A DNA stretch of 64,000 nucleotides from Muribaculaceae bacterium Isolate-110 (HZI) (lineage in GTDB: Bacteria > Bacteroidota > Bacteroidia > Bacteroidales > Muribaculaceae), in contig RIBL01000003.1 of the NCBI GenBank assembly GCA_003762875.1, positions 204,714 to 268,713 on the forward strand, given 5' to 3'. This document shows, piece by piece, positions 1-8,466 of this stretch. Each line of letters starts with the position of its first letter. Position 1 is the stretch's first letter. The notes beneath the pieces were generated by a model. It was not told where the DNA came from. It saw only the letters and a program-made list of their open reading frames with translations, and did not search any database. A program made the translations under genes and the position numbers.

Positions 1-72
1 CACTCCTGTCTAAAAAAATTAAAAACTTATGTTTCTTATGTTCTTTTGAAACTTTTGTATCTCTTGTATCTC

Positions 73-1227
73 TTAATTCAAGAGGTTGTCGGCGAGGGTG
101 GAGAGATGGTCGATGTCGGCGGGGGTGAGGCGTCCGTGGAGGGTCACGATGGGCTCCACGATGGATATGTCCTTCATCTTCTCAAACATGCCGCGCATCT
201 TGCGTCCGGCTGCCGGGGCCCAGAGACCGTTCTCGACAATAGCCACGCGGCGGTTGCGGAAGCCCTTGATGGCGAGATGGTGGATGAAGTCGTGCATCGG
301 CGGGAAGATGTCGGAGTCGTAGGTGGGGGAGAGCACTACGAGATGGCTCATGCGGAACGCGTCCTCGACAGCCTCGGCCATGTCGTCGCGCGACAGGTCG
401 GTGACCGAAACTTTGGGTGCGCCCTTTTTACGGAGTATCTCGGCCAGCTCCTTGGCCGCCTTGGCTGTCATGCCGTGGATGGATGCATAGGCCACGAGCA
501 CACCCTCGGTCTCCACCTCATAGGCTGCCCAGGTGCGGTAGAGGCGCAGATAGTCGGTGAGATCGCCCTCGAGTACGGGGCCGTGGAGGGGTGCGATGAC
601 GTCGATCTGCTTGCCGGCGAGCTTCTTGAGTACGGTCTGCACGGGGAGTCCGTATTTGCCCACGATGTTGAAATAATAACGGCGTGCCTCGCATGCCCAG
701 GGCTGCGAGGGGTCGGGCGCACCGAAGCGACCGAAACCGTCGGCCGAGAAGAGTGTCCTGGCTGTGGAGTCATAGACCATCATCACCTCGGGCCAGTGGA
801 CCATGGGGGCGGTGATGAAGTGAAGCTCGTGAGAGCCGAGGCTCAGAGTGTCGCCTTCGGCTACCTCCATGATGCGGTGGTCAAACGGGGCGTTGTCGGC
901 CACGAGCGGGAGCATCTTGTGTGCTACGGCCGTGCATACGAGGCGACACTCGGGGAAACGCTCCATCACCCACTCGATCTGTGATGAGTGGTCGGGCTCG
1001 AGGTGCTGCACTATGAGATAGTCGATGGTCTTGCCTTCGGGGAGCGACGAGAGGAGATTGTCGCGCCACTCGTCGGCCATGCGCTGGTCGACGGTGTCGA
1101 TGAGTGCTGTCTTCTCGTCAAAGATTATATAAGAGTTGTAGGATATGCCTTCGGGGGTGACATACTGGCTTTCAAACAGGTCCAGCTCTTTGTCATATAC
1201 GCCTATGGCTTGGTAGTCGGTGTGCAT
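73..1227 (-). CDS. A-type flavodiiron protein (FprA / rubredoxin:oxygen oxidoreductase)
   Basis: Cytoplasmic enzyme that reduces O2 (or NO) to water (or N2O), protecting anaerobes. The 384 residues show the two-domain plan of class A proteins. A metallo-beta-lactamase-like domain carries the di-iron ligands H75-x-E77-x-D79-H80, H143, D162 and H214. A flavodoxin-like FMN domain starts near residue 243 (VLVAYASIHGMTAKAA). No rubredoxin domain is fused, so an external rubredoxin or NAD(P)H reductase partner is expected. The ATG follows a TAACTTTG promoter element by about 40 bases. The gene stands alone; the broken gene upstream faces away from it. Function is firm at family level; whether O2 or NO is preferred cannot be read from the sequence. 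Confidence 0.93.
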   Translation of the reverse strand: MHTDYQAIGVYDKELDLFESQYVTPEGISYNSYIIFDEKTALIDTVDQRMADEWRDNLLSSLPEGKTIDYLIVQHLEPDHSSQIEWVMERFPECRLVCTAVAHKMLPLVADNAPFDHRIMEVAEGDTLSLGSHELHFITAPMVHWPEVMMVYDSTARTLFSADGFGRFGAPDPSQPWACEARRYYFNIVGKYGLPVQTVLKKLAGKQIDVIAPLHGPVLEGDLTDYLRLYRTWAAYEVETEGVLVAYASIHGMTAKAAKELAEILRKKGAPKVSVTDLSRDDMAEAVEDAFRMSHLVVLSPTYDSDIFPPMHDFIHHLAIKGFRNRRVAIVENGLWAPAAGRKMRGMFEKMKDISIVEPIVTLHGRLTPADIDHLSTLADNLLN

Positions 1228-1267
1228 ATTTTTAATAATGAGAGATTATACATATGAAAAACGGCTA

Positions 1268-1275
1268 CAAAGTTA
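1268..1275 (-). promoter_or_regulatory. -7 promoter element for the flavodiiron gene
   Basis: The minus strand reads TAACTTTG, a full match to the Bacteroidota -7 consensus TAnnTTTG. Transcription would start about 34 bases before the ATG at 1227. I see no good -33 TTTG at the expected distance. Confidence 0.55.
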
Positions 1276-1339
1276 CACAAAATCCTACAATCCGCATAAA
1301 CAGCATAAACACCCTCTGACAGTCTGATTGAAAAAATGG

Positions 1340-1371
1340 TTTGGTCAATCGCAAAATAATGTTTAACTTTG
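1340..1371 (+). promoter_or_regulatory. Complete promoter ahead of the broken surface-protein gene
   Basis: TTTG at 1340-1343, a 20-base spacer and TAACTTTG at 1364-1371 give a consensus Bacteroidota promoter. It points into the frameshifted remnant that begins near 1424, so the remnant may still be transcribed. Confidence 0.6.
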
Positions 1372-1423
1372 CAGAATATAGTTAAAAACAAAATCCAATA
1401 ATTTAAATACGACTTATTTATAC

Positions 1424-2032
1424 ATGCCATTTGAAATGCCGGGAGTGAGTTTTCTATATTGTTCCCGATTGCAATGCCTCGATTGATAAGGTGATGTGGA
1501 ATGATGAAGATGTCACCGATAGGGTTGAAAACCGTCATCTGCGGGTAAATGCCGAAACTCGTTCAGGACTTTCAGTTAACTTCGTCAAATCGGGATATGC
1601 CACACTCACAGTTGCAGCTCTCGGCCAACACTCGGTGACCACTATGTATCGCGATGGAGAAGCTCCGACAGTCACACTGACCCCGGTCGAAGGGCATACG
1701 TTGTACATCTTACACTTAATGGCGAATCTTTGGAAATCAAAGATGATAATACGTTTGTTTTGCCGTCTCTTTATGGTGATAATGTGCTCAATGTCGTATA
1801 TGTTGAATCAGTAGAATCGGGGATTGACAATCAGGAAGTGTCAAATATAAAGATAACTGTATTCAACCATACAATATCGATACTTAATAAGCCTGATGAT
1901 GCACTGGTTGAAGTTTACGATATAAACGGCAGCATGATTGCAGAGACTTGTGAATCAACAGTCGCAATTGATGGAACACGTAATATTGTAATCGTTAAAG
2001 TCGGAGGTCGAGCCTATAAAGTCGCCTTGTGA
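1424..2032 (+). pseudogene. Frameshifted remnant of a secreted surface protein with a C-terminal sorting-like domain
   Basis: Three reading-frame pieces run in order. A start at 1424 (MPFEMPGVSFLY...) stops at 1486. A second frame is open from 1449 to about 1695 and reads ...IVPDCNASIDKVMWNDEDVTDRV.... The first frame resumes near 1697 as AYVVHLTLNGESLEIKDD and runs to the stop at 2032. The text flows across the second junction, which indicates a single-base indel near the GGG at 1691-1693. The end (VEVYDINGSMIAET ... NIVIVKVGGRAYKVAL) resembles the type IX secretion C-terminal fold, and the middle resembles repeats of BspA-like surface proteins (weak). No signal peptide remains. A sequencing error could explain one shift but not the missing N-terminus. 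Confidence 0.6.
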
Positions 2033-2125
2033 CTATGCTGAGCTAATATACGTCTATATCCCTTTTTTGTCGGTGCGCTAATTTTACGCCGGTTTATTAT
2101 GCTGTAAAAGGGAGTAAAATGCAAG

Positions 2126-2168
2126 AAAAAAGAGTTGGACTGTCGCGTGGTGCGAAGCTCAACTCTTT
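2126..2168 (-). terminator. Rho-independent terminator of the DUF2795 gene
   Basis: Arms 2160-2168 (CAACTCTTT) and 2129-2137 (AAAGAGTTG) pair perfectly over 9 bases. On the minus strand the stem runs straight into a T-rich stretch. It lies 32 bases past the stop of the small gene. Confidence 0.75.
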
Positions 2169-2200
2169 GGTATTCTTTGGATTAATTCTTTTGCAGGGGC

Positions 2201-2422
2201 TTAATACTCCTCCTCGTTGAAGAAGAAGTCTTCTTTGGAGGGGTAGTCGGGCCAGATGTCTTCGATGCATTCGTAGGTTTCGCCTTCGTCTTCCATCTCC
2301 TGGAGGTTTTCGATTACTTCCATAGGTGCGCCTGAGCGCATGGCGTAGTCGATGAGTTCCTCGCGTGTTGCGGGCCAGGGTGCGTCCTCGAGCTTGGAGG
2401 CGAGTTCAAGTGTCCAGTACAT
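2201..2422 (-). CDS. DUF2795 family small protein
   Basis: A 73-residue acidic protein beginning MYWTLELASKLEDAPWPATR, which I recognise as the DUF2795 type found throughout Bacteroidales. Members have no known function. It has no signal peptide or membrane segment, and the C-terminus is very acidic and aromatic (FFFNEEEY). It follows ftsZ by 107 bases on the same strand. However, it has a complete promoter (2475-2505) and a terminator (2126-2168) of its own, so it is probably transcribed alone rather than as the tail of the division cluster. Confidence 0.85.
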   Translation of the reverse strand: MYWTLELASKLEDAPWPATREELIDYAMRSGAPMEVIENLQEMEDEGETYECIEDIWPDYPSKEDFFFNEEEY

Positions 2423-2474
2423 GTCGTTATTTTGTTTATTTGTTGTTTATGACTTGTTGTTCTGAAAATTCGCG

Positions 2475-2505
2475 CAAAGATACGGATTTTCTTTATATAT
2501 ACAAA
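2475..2505 (-). promoter_or_regulatory. Consensus promoter of the DUF2795 gene
   Basis: On the minus strand TTTG (2502-2505), a 19-base spacer and TATCTTTG (2475-2482) match both consensus elements. The predicted leader is about 45 bases. Confidence 0.75.
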
Positions 2506-2529
2506 TGCTTGTGACCGATGGTTTATGGT

Positions 2530-3978
2530 TTATGAGTAATATGAGAATGTCTGTCCCTGTCCTGTGGGTGAGACGGGTTTCGGCTGATGGCCGGCATCAT
2601 AGGCTCCGTTGCGTATGTCGTCAATGATACGGCGGTCGCGCTTGTAGGCGGGATATTTCTCGATGGCATCGCATATAGCATCGTCGTCGAGCTGGTTGGG
2701 GCCGAGTATTATAGCTGTTCGGTCCTGGCTGAGGTTCTGGAGTTTATCGAAGCCATACTCCTCGCTGATGCGTCTGTCGGAGATTTTTTCTTCAGGTTTC
2801 TCGACCTTGGGAGCCTGTGTTACAGGTGTTTCGGCTACCTGTCGGGGCTGTGATGCTGGCACTTGAAATTTCAGAGGGACGTTGGGAGCGGAGGATGTCC
2901 CTGCCTGTCTGCGGCCTCCGAAGTCAAATTGTGGACCGTTGCCGTTGTTGTCGTTCTCGCCGTTTATTATCTGGTCTTCCTCACCACGCAGAGTGATGTC
3001 AAATCCGGCTGCGAGGATTGTGATTTTTACCTGGTTGCCGAGCGATTCGTCATAGCGTACACCCCAGATTACGTCGACTTCAGTGTTGATTGAGCCGATA
3101 AACTGTGTGAGCTGTTTGGTCTCGCTCATGAGGAATTTGTCCTCGGCATTGGGGTTGAAGAAGAGGCAGAAGAGCAGTTTCTTCGATCCCATTATGTCGC
3201 GGTTTTTGAGCAGGGGCGAGTTGAGTGCGTCCTGTATTGCTGCTGTCACGCGGCCTTCGCCTTCACCGTAGCCTGTCGAAATGATGGCCGCACCGCCATT
3301 GCGCAGTGTGGTGTCGACGTCGTTGAAGTCGAGGTTGATTTTGCCGTTGTGAGTGATGAGTTCCGAGATTGAGCGTGCGGCTATCGAGAGAGTATCGTCG
3401 GCCTTGCCGAAGGCGTTGATGAAGTCGAGGTCGCCGTATATCTCGGTAAGGCGTTCGTTGTTGATAACGAGCAGAGCGTCGACATATTTTGCCATTTCGT
3501 CGGCTCCGGCGATGGCTTTTTTGATTTTGACCTGTCCTTCAAAGAGGAAGGGGATGGTGACGATGCCTACGGTGAGCAGGCCGCGCTCCTTGGCTACGCG
3601 GGCCACGACGGGGGCCGCGCCTGTGCCTGTGCCGCCGCCCATACCTGCTGTGACAAATACCATGCGGGTGTCGTCGTCAAAGAGGCGGTTGATTTCCTCG
3701 GTGGCTTCTTCGGCAAATGCTTTGGCTTTCTCGGGTTTGTTGCCGGCACCGAGACCGTCGCCGATCTCGAGTATGTTGGGCACTTCGGAGTGGCGCAGGG
3801 CCTGCGAGTCGGAGTTGATATTGACGAACGATACGTTTTTGATGCCTTCGCGATACATGTGGTTGACGGCGTTGTTGCCGCCACCGCCCACACCTATGGC
3901 CTTGATGATTATTTTTTCGGGTTCCTCCATGCGGTGAGTGGTGAATGCTGATACGTCGTCTATATTCTGGTTGTCCAT
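2530..3978 (-). CDS. ftsZ: Cell division protein FtsZ
   Basis: Tubulin-like GTPase that polymerises into the division ring at mid-cell. Of 482 residues, about 20-335 form the GTPase core. It has the glycine-rich start (GVGGGGNNAVNHM, residues 29-41), the tubulin signature GGGTGTG at 114-120, and the T7 loop NLDFND at 215-220. A variable Q/P/E-rich linker follows, then a basic segment near the end (EKYPAYKRDRRIIDDI), probably the conserved C-terminal peptide that binds FtsA, and a further tail of about 30 residues. The protein is longer than the roughly 380-residue E. coli form, as usual in this phylum, because of the linker. It lies 67 bases after ftsA as the last core gene of the cluster. 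Confidence 0.98.
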   Translation of the reverse strand: MDNQNIDDVSAFTTHRMEEPEKIIIKAIGVGGGGNNAVNHMYREGIKNVSFVNINSDSQALRHSEVPNILEIGDGLGAGNKPEKAKAFAEEATEEINRLFDDDTRMVFVTAGMGGGTGTGAAPVVARVAKERGLLTVGIVTIPFLFEGQVKIKKAIAGADEMAKYVDALLVINNERLTEIYGDLDFINAFGKADDTLSIAARSISELITHNGKINLDFNDVDTTLRNGGAAIISTGYGEGEGRVTAAIQDALNSPLLKNRDIMGSKKLLFCLFFNPNAEDKFLMSETKQLTQFIGSINTEVDVIWGVRYDESLGNQVKITILAAGFDITLRGEEDQIINGENDNNGNGPQFDFGGRRQAGTSSAPNVPLKFQVPASQPRQVAETPVTQAPKVEKPEEKISDRRISEEYGFDKLQNLSQDRTAIILGPNQLDDDAICDAIEKYPAYKRDRRIIDDIRNGAYDAGHQPKPVSPTGQGQTFSYYS

Positions 3979-4045
3979 CTTCTTTCTTTGTGTTTAAATT
4001 TTAAAAACTGTAAAACGGGGAGATTATCGGTCTCCCTCTACAAAG

Positions 4046-5503
4046 TTATTCTTCGTCTTCCTCCTCCTCAAATCCGTCGGAGATTATTCGGGCCACGCGG
4101 TTTACAAGATTGTTGTAGCCTTGTTTGAATATATTGGTTTTCTTTTTACCAGTGTTGGCGGTTGTGTCGGTGGTTGTAGGCACAACGGGGGGCACCGGTC
4201 TTGGTGGCGTGTCCGTACCTGTGGGGGTAGGGCGACGCACATCGGTGCTTCCGCCGACATGCTGTTGCGGATACAGGGGCTGTTGCTGCTGCATGGGTTG
4301 CTGCGGGGTGGCCTGAGGTGTCGCTGTTGGCTGCTCGACTACAGGCGGCTGTGCAACCGGGGCGGGACGCTCGCTCAGACATTCCTGCGGGTCTTGTCGT
4401 GACGCGGTGTTGAGTATCGAGAGCACGTCAACCGAGTCGACTGAGTGGATGCGACCGTCAAGGATGCGGAGACGGTTGCCCGGCGCGCCCAGACGTACTT
4501 TAAGGCCCGATATCTGTTCGAGACGCTGGTTGAATCCGTTGAGTTTCGCACCGTTGCCCACGATGATTATGCCTTCGGGGAGTTTTTCGGGCGTGAGTCC
4601 CGCATATTTTATCTGTTCGGTGATGTTGATTATAATCTCACCTGCACGCGCCGAGACGTAGTTGTTTATGGCCACGAAATCGGGCTGTCCCGAAGCATGT
4701 GGCGCGTCGAGAGTCGGGAATGCCGAGCCGCCGGTCTTTTTGAGCTCTTCGGCCTGTTCTTCGAGATAATTGAGGGTCGTGATGTCGCGGGTGATGTTGC
4801 GCGACCCCATGGGTAGTACAGCAAGATGCAGGAGCATACCCCCTTTGTAGATGGCTACAGTGGTGGTCTCGGCACCGAAGTCGACGAGCATGCAGCCGAG
4901 TTTTTTCTCCTCGTTGAGCAGCACCAGTTCGGCCAGCGCGATGGGGCGGGCAAAAGTGTCCATAATCTTAAGCCCGAGTCTTTCCTCAATCACCACCGAG
5001 AGATTGCGCAAGAGCTGAGTGCGGCAACTCACGAGATTGAGGCGCGCCACGATATGGGAACCCATCACGCCTATGGGACGCGGAGTCACTTCATTGTCGA
5101 CGAGCAACTCGCGTGGAGTCACTGTGACAATGCTTCGCTCGTTGAGGGGAACATCCAGAGCCTCTCTTGTGATGTCTTGGATGATTTCTTCGGAGATAAT
5201 CGATTCAGAAGGCAGATGTCGCTCGATCTCTACAGGCTGAGAGGTGAGAGAGCGACCGCCTACACTGAGATACACTCCCTGAATCTTGCGTGGTGTCTCG
5301 CGCAGTTCAAGGCTGTTGATGACGTTGCGCACGGCGCGCTCGGTCTCCACAATGTTGCGTATGCATCCGTAGCGCACGATGTCGGAGATGGGTTCCTCCT
5401 CAACGGCTTTGACGTTGAGTGCTCCGTCGGGGCTCACGGTGCCGATAGCTCCTTTAATCTTCGAGCTACCTATTTCAAGAGCGATGATGACTTTTTCTTC
5501 CAT
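4046..5503 (-). CDS. ftsA: Cell division protein FtsA
   Basis: Actin-like ATPase that tethers FtsZ filaments to the inner membrane. The 485 residues begin with the phosphate-binding motif (ALEIGSSKIKGAIG, about 8-21). The SHS2-type insert follows, then the second phosphate and adenosine motifs (LVDFGAETTTVAIYKGG; GIIIVGNGAKLNGF). After residue 375 comes a P/Q/T-rich linker of about 70 residues. The last segment, KKTNIFKQGYNNLVNRVARI, is an amphipathic membrane-binding helix, followed by an acidic tail (FEEEEDEE). The gene precedes ftsZ by 67 bases. The gap to ftsQ is unusually wide (593 bases) because it holds the four-helix cassette. Confidence 0.97.
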   Translation of the reverse strand: MEEKVIIALEIGSSKIKGAIGTVSPDGALNVKAVEEEPISDIVRYGCIRNIVETERAVRNVINSLELRETPRKIQGVYLSVGGRSLTSQPVEIERHLPSESIISEEIIQDITREALDVPLNERSIVTVTPRELLVDNEVTPRPIGVMGSHIVARLNLVSCRTQLLRNLSVVIEERLGLKIMDTFARPIALAELVLLNEEKKLGCMLVDFGAETTTVAIYKGGMLLHLAVLPMGSRNITRDITTLNYLEEQAEELKKTGGSAFPTLDAPHASGQPDFVAINNYVSARAGEIIINITEQIKYAGLTPEKLPEGIIIVGNGAKLNGFNQRLEQISGLKVRLGAPGNRLRILDGRIHSVDSVDVLSILNTASRQDPQECLSERPAPVAQPPVVEQPTATPQATPQQPMQQQQPLYPQQHVGGSTDVRRPTPTGTDTPPRPVPPVVPTTTDTTANTGKKKTNIFKQGYNNLVNRVARIISDGFEEEEDEE

Positions 5504-5530
5504 GTTTACTTAATTTTCTGCGAAAATTAA

Positions 5531-5562
5531 AGGTTATGAGGTTATGAGGTTATAAGGTTATG
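5531..5562 (+). repeat. Left array of the 8-base repeat AGGTTATR (four units)
   Basis: Four head-to-tail octamers: AGGTTATG, AGGTTATG, AGGTTATA, AGGTTATG. A further GGTTATGAGG-like copy lies near 5600. The array faces a matching inverted array at 6050-6081 across the four-helix-bundle gene. Confidence 0.85.
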
Positions 5563-5636
5563 AGGGGGGAGCGGCTTTGCCCGGGTTTTGCGTTTACGGG
5601 TTATGAGGAGAGGTTGGATTTGTTTTGGCGTTGCGT

Positions 5637-6014
5637 TTATGGATGATTGTTGATTTGTTGCTCAAAGTGAGAACTGAGTCCGTTTATCAGTCTTGAGACA
5701 TCATAAAATTTATTTTTGATGGAGCTATGAGTTTCAGTTGTGATGTATCCAAGATCAAGTGCTATCTCCAACTGACAGTAGGCTTCCATCAGTGAGCCGA
5801 ATGAGATTTCAAGAAAATGAATCTTTTCTTTTATGGACCTCCGTCCGCTGCCTTCGGCTATATTTGACGGGACTGATATTATCGCTCTTCTGAGCTGGTC
5901 GCATAGGGAATACCGCTCGGAGGCCGGAAATGTATCGATGACTGTGTAGACATCTTTAACCAGGCTTCGTGCGGCTTTGTATGCTCTCAGATTCTCAAAA
6001 GAAAAATAATCCAT
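5637..6014 (-). CDS. Four-helix-bundle protein of the 23S rRNA intervening-sequence (S23/IVP) family
   Basis: A 125-residue, all-helical protein with the family signature IISVPSNIAEGSGRRS at about 65-80 and the opening FENLRAYKAARSLVKDVY. Relatives were first found inside 23S rRNA intervening sequences, and the fold is shared with Avd, the accessory protein of diversity-generating retroelements. The molecular function is unknown. No rRNA or retroelement is present here. The gene sits inside the ftsQ-ftsA gap in operon orientation, without a visible promoter, so it would be co-transcribed with division genes. Inverted octamer arrays on both sides suggest that it arrived as a small mobile cassette (inference). 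Confidence 0.85.
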   Translation of the reverse strand: MDYFSFENLRAYKAARSLVKDVYTVIDTFPASERYSLCDQLRRAIISVPSNIAEGSGRRSIKEKIHFLEISFGSLMEAYCQLEIALDLGYITTETHSSIKNKFYDVSRLINGLSSHFEQQINNHP

Positions 6015-6049
6015 GTATTTGGCTTGTGTCGGTGGTTGATAGTGCTTGT

Positions 6050-6081
6050 CTTAACCTTATAAACTCATAACCTTATAACCT
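6050..6081 (-). repeat. Right array of the 8-base repeat AGGTTATR (four units, inverted)
   Basis: Read on the minus strand: AGGTTATA, AGGTTATG, AGTTTATA, AGGTTAAG. The two outer-strand units match the left array exactly; the other two have one or two changes. The array ends 15 bases from the ftsQ stop. Confidence 0.85.
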
Positions 6082-6096
6082 TTCAATTGAGTTTAC

Positions 6097-7002
6097 TCAA
6101 TTGGAGTGCTTGGCTGGAATTGGCTTTTCGGAGTGGGCTTTGACGCCGGGGACAGTCTGGCCGGGGGCCACGTTGTCGCCGGCGAGCATGGCGTCGATGG
6201 GCACGGTCTCGTCATCCTCGCCTGAGATTACCGGCACATCCGGCGGCCGGCGGTGACGCTTGGTGGCCACGAGCTGACCGTTCCATTTCAGAGTCAGGGT
6301 GTCATATTTCTCCCAGCCCTGCTTGACGAGCACTTTGGAGTAGAATGTGCGCAGACGCTCCATCTTGTCGTCGAGCCGGTCGAGCGAGCCGAGATTGATC
6401 ACGTGTTCGCGTATGTTGGGTATGAGCAGAATGTCGGTCGGACTCTTGACCTTGATCATGCCTATGTAGGAGCTCCATATCGAGTCGGAACTGATATAGC
6501 TTACCAGAGGCATGAGCGAGAGGGGAGTGAAGGATGAGTCGGAGGGATTGAAATGTCCCTGGACCAGCGGCACATTCTTATGGTAGCGGGCCGAGGCCTT
6601 GACACGCTTGCCTGCGCGGTTGACATAATAGCTCTCGTTGCCGTCAAAGACTCTCAACACCGGCACTATGGGGGTCACCTTGATGCGTATGCTGCCGTCG
6701 GTGTAGCGCAACACGCTTGCGTCCTCGATTTTGTCGAGGTCGAGCAGACGCAGGCGTATGTCCTGGGTGTTGATGTTGGAGAGAGCTATACCCTTGGCCT
6801 TGTCGGGAAGATTGTCGAGCTCGCGAGCCAGTTCGGCCGGGCTGACGAAACGCCGGGCACCGTTGTCGCCGTCGGCATCCTCCACGGTGATGGTCATGCC
6901 TGTACACATGGCGTCGTCGCTTTCGCGAGCCGTCATGGTCAGGGCCACCACCAGGTAGGTGACGAGCATAAGTGAGAAGGCTATCTGTAAATATCGGTTC
7001 AT
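6097..7002 (-). CDS. ftsQ: Cell division protein FtsQ
   Basis: Bitopic membrane protein that links early and late divisome proteins in the periplasm. Of 301 residues, about 5-24 form one membrane helix (IAFSLMLVTYLVVALTM). A POTRA-like region follows (about 33-110; IALSNINTQDIRLRLLDLDK), then a beta domain. The C-terminal 50 residues are low in complexity and rich in P, D and H (RHRRPPDVPVISGEDDETVP). Sequence conservation in this family is low, so the call rests on topology and on the place between murC (41 bases away) and ftsA. Confidence 0.9.
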   Translation of the reverse strand: MNRYLQIAFSLMLVTYLVVALTMTARESDDAMCTGMTITVEDADGDNGARRFVSPAELARELDNLPDKAKGIALSNINTQDIRLRLLDLDKIEDASVLRYTDGSIRIKVTPIVPVLRVFDGNESYYVNRAGKRVKASARYHKNVPLVQGHFNPSDSSFTPLSLMPLVSYISSDSIWSSYIGMIKVKSPTDILLIPNIREHVINLGSLDRLDDKMERLRTFYSKVLVKQGWEKYDTLTLKWNGQLVATKRHRRPPDVPVISGEDDETVPIDAMLAGDNVAPGQTVPGVKAHSEKPIPAKHSN

Positions 7003-7043
7003 TTAACTGGGCCCGAAGGGCTGTCAGAAAACTTTAAACTTTC

Positions 7044-8414
7044 TTACTCTGTAATGTTGCGCACGATGTCGGGGAGGTAATTGCATATGTCACCGGCTCC
7101 GGCGGTCAACAGGATGTCAAAGTTACGATTTTTGAGCGTTTCCACCAATTTTTCTTTGGTTATTAATATCTTATCGGCCGATTTAACATTTCGGAAAATG
7201 ATGTCGGACGTCACGCCCTCGATAGGCTCCTCGCGTGCTGGATATATGTCGAGGAGTATCACCGAGTCGGCGGCCGAGAGAGCGTCGGCAAAGTCGTCGG
7301 CAAAGTCGCGTGTGCGGCTGTAGAGATGGGGCTGGAAAGCCACGGTGAGATGACGTCCCGGATAGAGGGCTTTGACCGAGGCTATAGAACTGCGCAGCTC
7401 TTCGGGGTGATGGGCATAGTCGTCGATGATGACGCGTCCGCTGCCGTTGCGCTCCTTGAGCCACGACTCGAAACGTCGTTTGGTGCCCTGATATGACGAG
7501 AGAGCCGTGCGTATCACCTCGGGCTCGAAGGCCTCGGTGCAGCACACAGCCGCCGCTGCGGCTATGGCGTTCTCAATATTAACCTCTACGGGCACTCCAA
7601 GGTTCACGTTGCGTATGGTGCCGCGTGGTGTCACGATGTCAAAAGTTATTGAACCAGTGTCGCGGCGTATGTAGGAAGCGTGAAAGTCGCCCTTGTCGCG
7701 CGAGTAGGTGTAGACCTTGACCCCTTGGGCTGGACGCGGCTTGAGCTTGAGGTCTTCATGCACGATGAGTGTGCCGCCGGGCTGTATCAGTTCGGTGAAA
7801 TGAGCGAAGCTCTCGAGATAGGCCTCCTCGGTGCCGTAGATGTCAAGATGGTCGGGGTCGGTGGCGGTGATGACGGCCACGGTCGGGGTGAGATGGTGAA
7901 ACGAGCGGTCATACTCGTCGGCCTCGATGACAGTGTAGGGCGACGAGGGGCGCAACAGGAAGTTGCTGTCATAGTTTTTCAGCACACCGCCGAGAAAGGC
8001 GTTGCAGCCAATAGAGCCGCAGTGGAGTATATGGGCGGCCATCGACGATGTGGTGGTCTTGCCGTGGGTGCCGGCAAAGCAGAGGCTTTTGCTGTCGCGG
8101 GTGATGAGACCGAGAGCCCTGGCGCGCTTCATGATTTCAAAACCTCCGTCGCGGAAGTAGGTGAGTATGGGCAGGTCGTCGGGCACGGCGGGGGTGTATA
8201 TCACCAGAGTGTCGGAGGGGTCGCGGAAAGCGGCGGGTATGGTGTCGGCCTCAGGGCTGAACGAGATGTTCACGCCCTCGGCCGCGAGAGCGTCGGTGAG
8301 GGGTGTGGATGTGCGGTCATATCCGGCCACCTTCTTGCCTTTGGCCAGGAAGTAGCGTTCGAGGGCGGCCATGCCTATGCCGCCGGCTCCGATGAAGTAT
8401 ATGTTATTCGCCAT
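7044..8414 (-). CDS. murC: UDP-N-acetylmuramate--L-alanine ligase MurC
   Basis: Cytoplasmic ATP-dependent ligase that adds the first amino acid of the peptidoglycan stem peptide to UDP-MurNAc. The 456 residues have the Mur ligase plan: an N-terminal Rossmann domain (IGAGGIGMAAL at 8-18), the ATP-binding central domain with P-loop GTHGKTTT at 115-122 and the acidic EADEYDRSF segment, and a C-terminal domain with DDYAHHPEEL. Length is normal. It lies between murG (52 bases) and ftsQ (41 bases). Confidence 0.98.
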   Translation of the reverse strand: MANNIYFIGAGGIGMAALERYFLAKGKKVAGYDRTSTPLTDALAAEGVNISFSPEADTIPAAFRDPSDTLVIYTPAVPDDLPILTYFRDGGFEIMKRARALGLITRDSKSLCFAGTHGKTTTSSMAAHILHCGSIGCNAFLGGVLKNYDSNFLLRPSSPYTVIEADEYDRSFHHLTPTVAVITATDPDHLDIYGTEEAYLESFAHFTELIQPGGTLIVHEDLKLKPRPAQGVKVYTYSRDKGDFHASYIRRDTGSITFDIVTPRGTIRNVNLGVPVEVNIENAIAAAAAVCCTEAFEPEVIRTALSSYQGTKRRFESWLKERNGSGRVIIDDYAHHPEELRSSIASVKALYPGRHLTVAFQPHLYSRTRDFADDFADALSAADSVILLDIYPAREEPIEGVTSDIIFRNVKSADKILITKEKLVETLKNRNFDILLTAGAGDICNYLPDIVRNITE

Positions 8415-8466
8415 GGCTTATAATGTATTTTTGAGTGTGAAGAGGTGTTGACATGTGGGGTGGGGG

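Noticed and set aside
46..984. 312-codon open frame on the plus strand opposite the flavodiiron gene
   Set aside because: Composition is repetitive and there is no family signal; the opposite strand encodes all the di-iron ligands.
5637..6014. Four-helix gene as part of a 23S rRNA intervening sequence or a diversity-generating retroelement
   Set aside because: No rRNA sequence, reverse transcriptase or variable repeat pair exists nearby; only the protein family is shared.
5531..6081. CRISPR-like array from the octamer repeats
   Set aside because: The units are 8 bases, directly adjacent, with no spacers and no cas genes.
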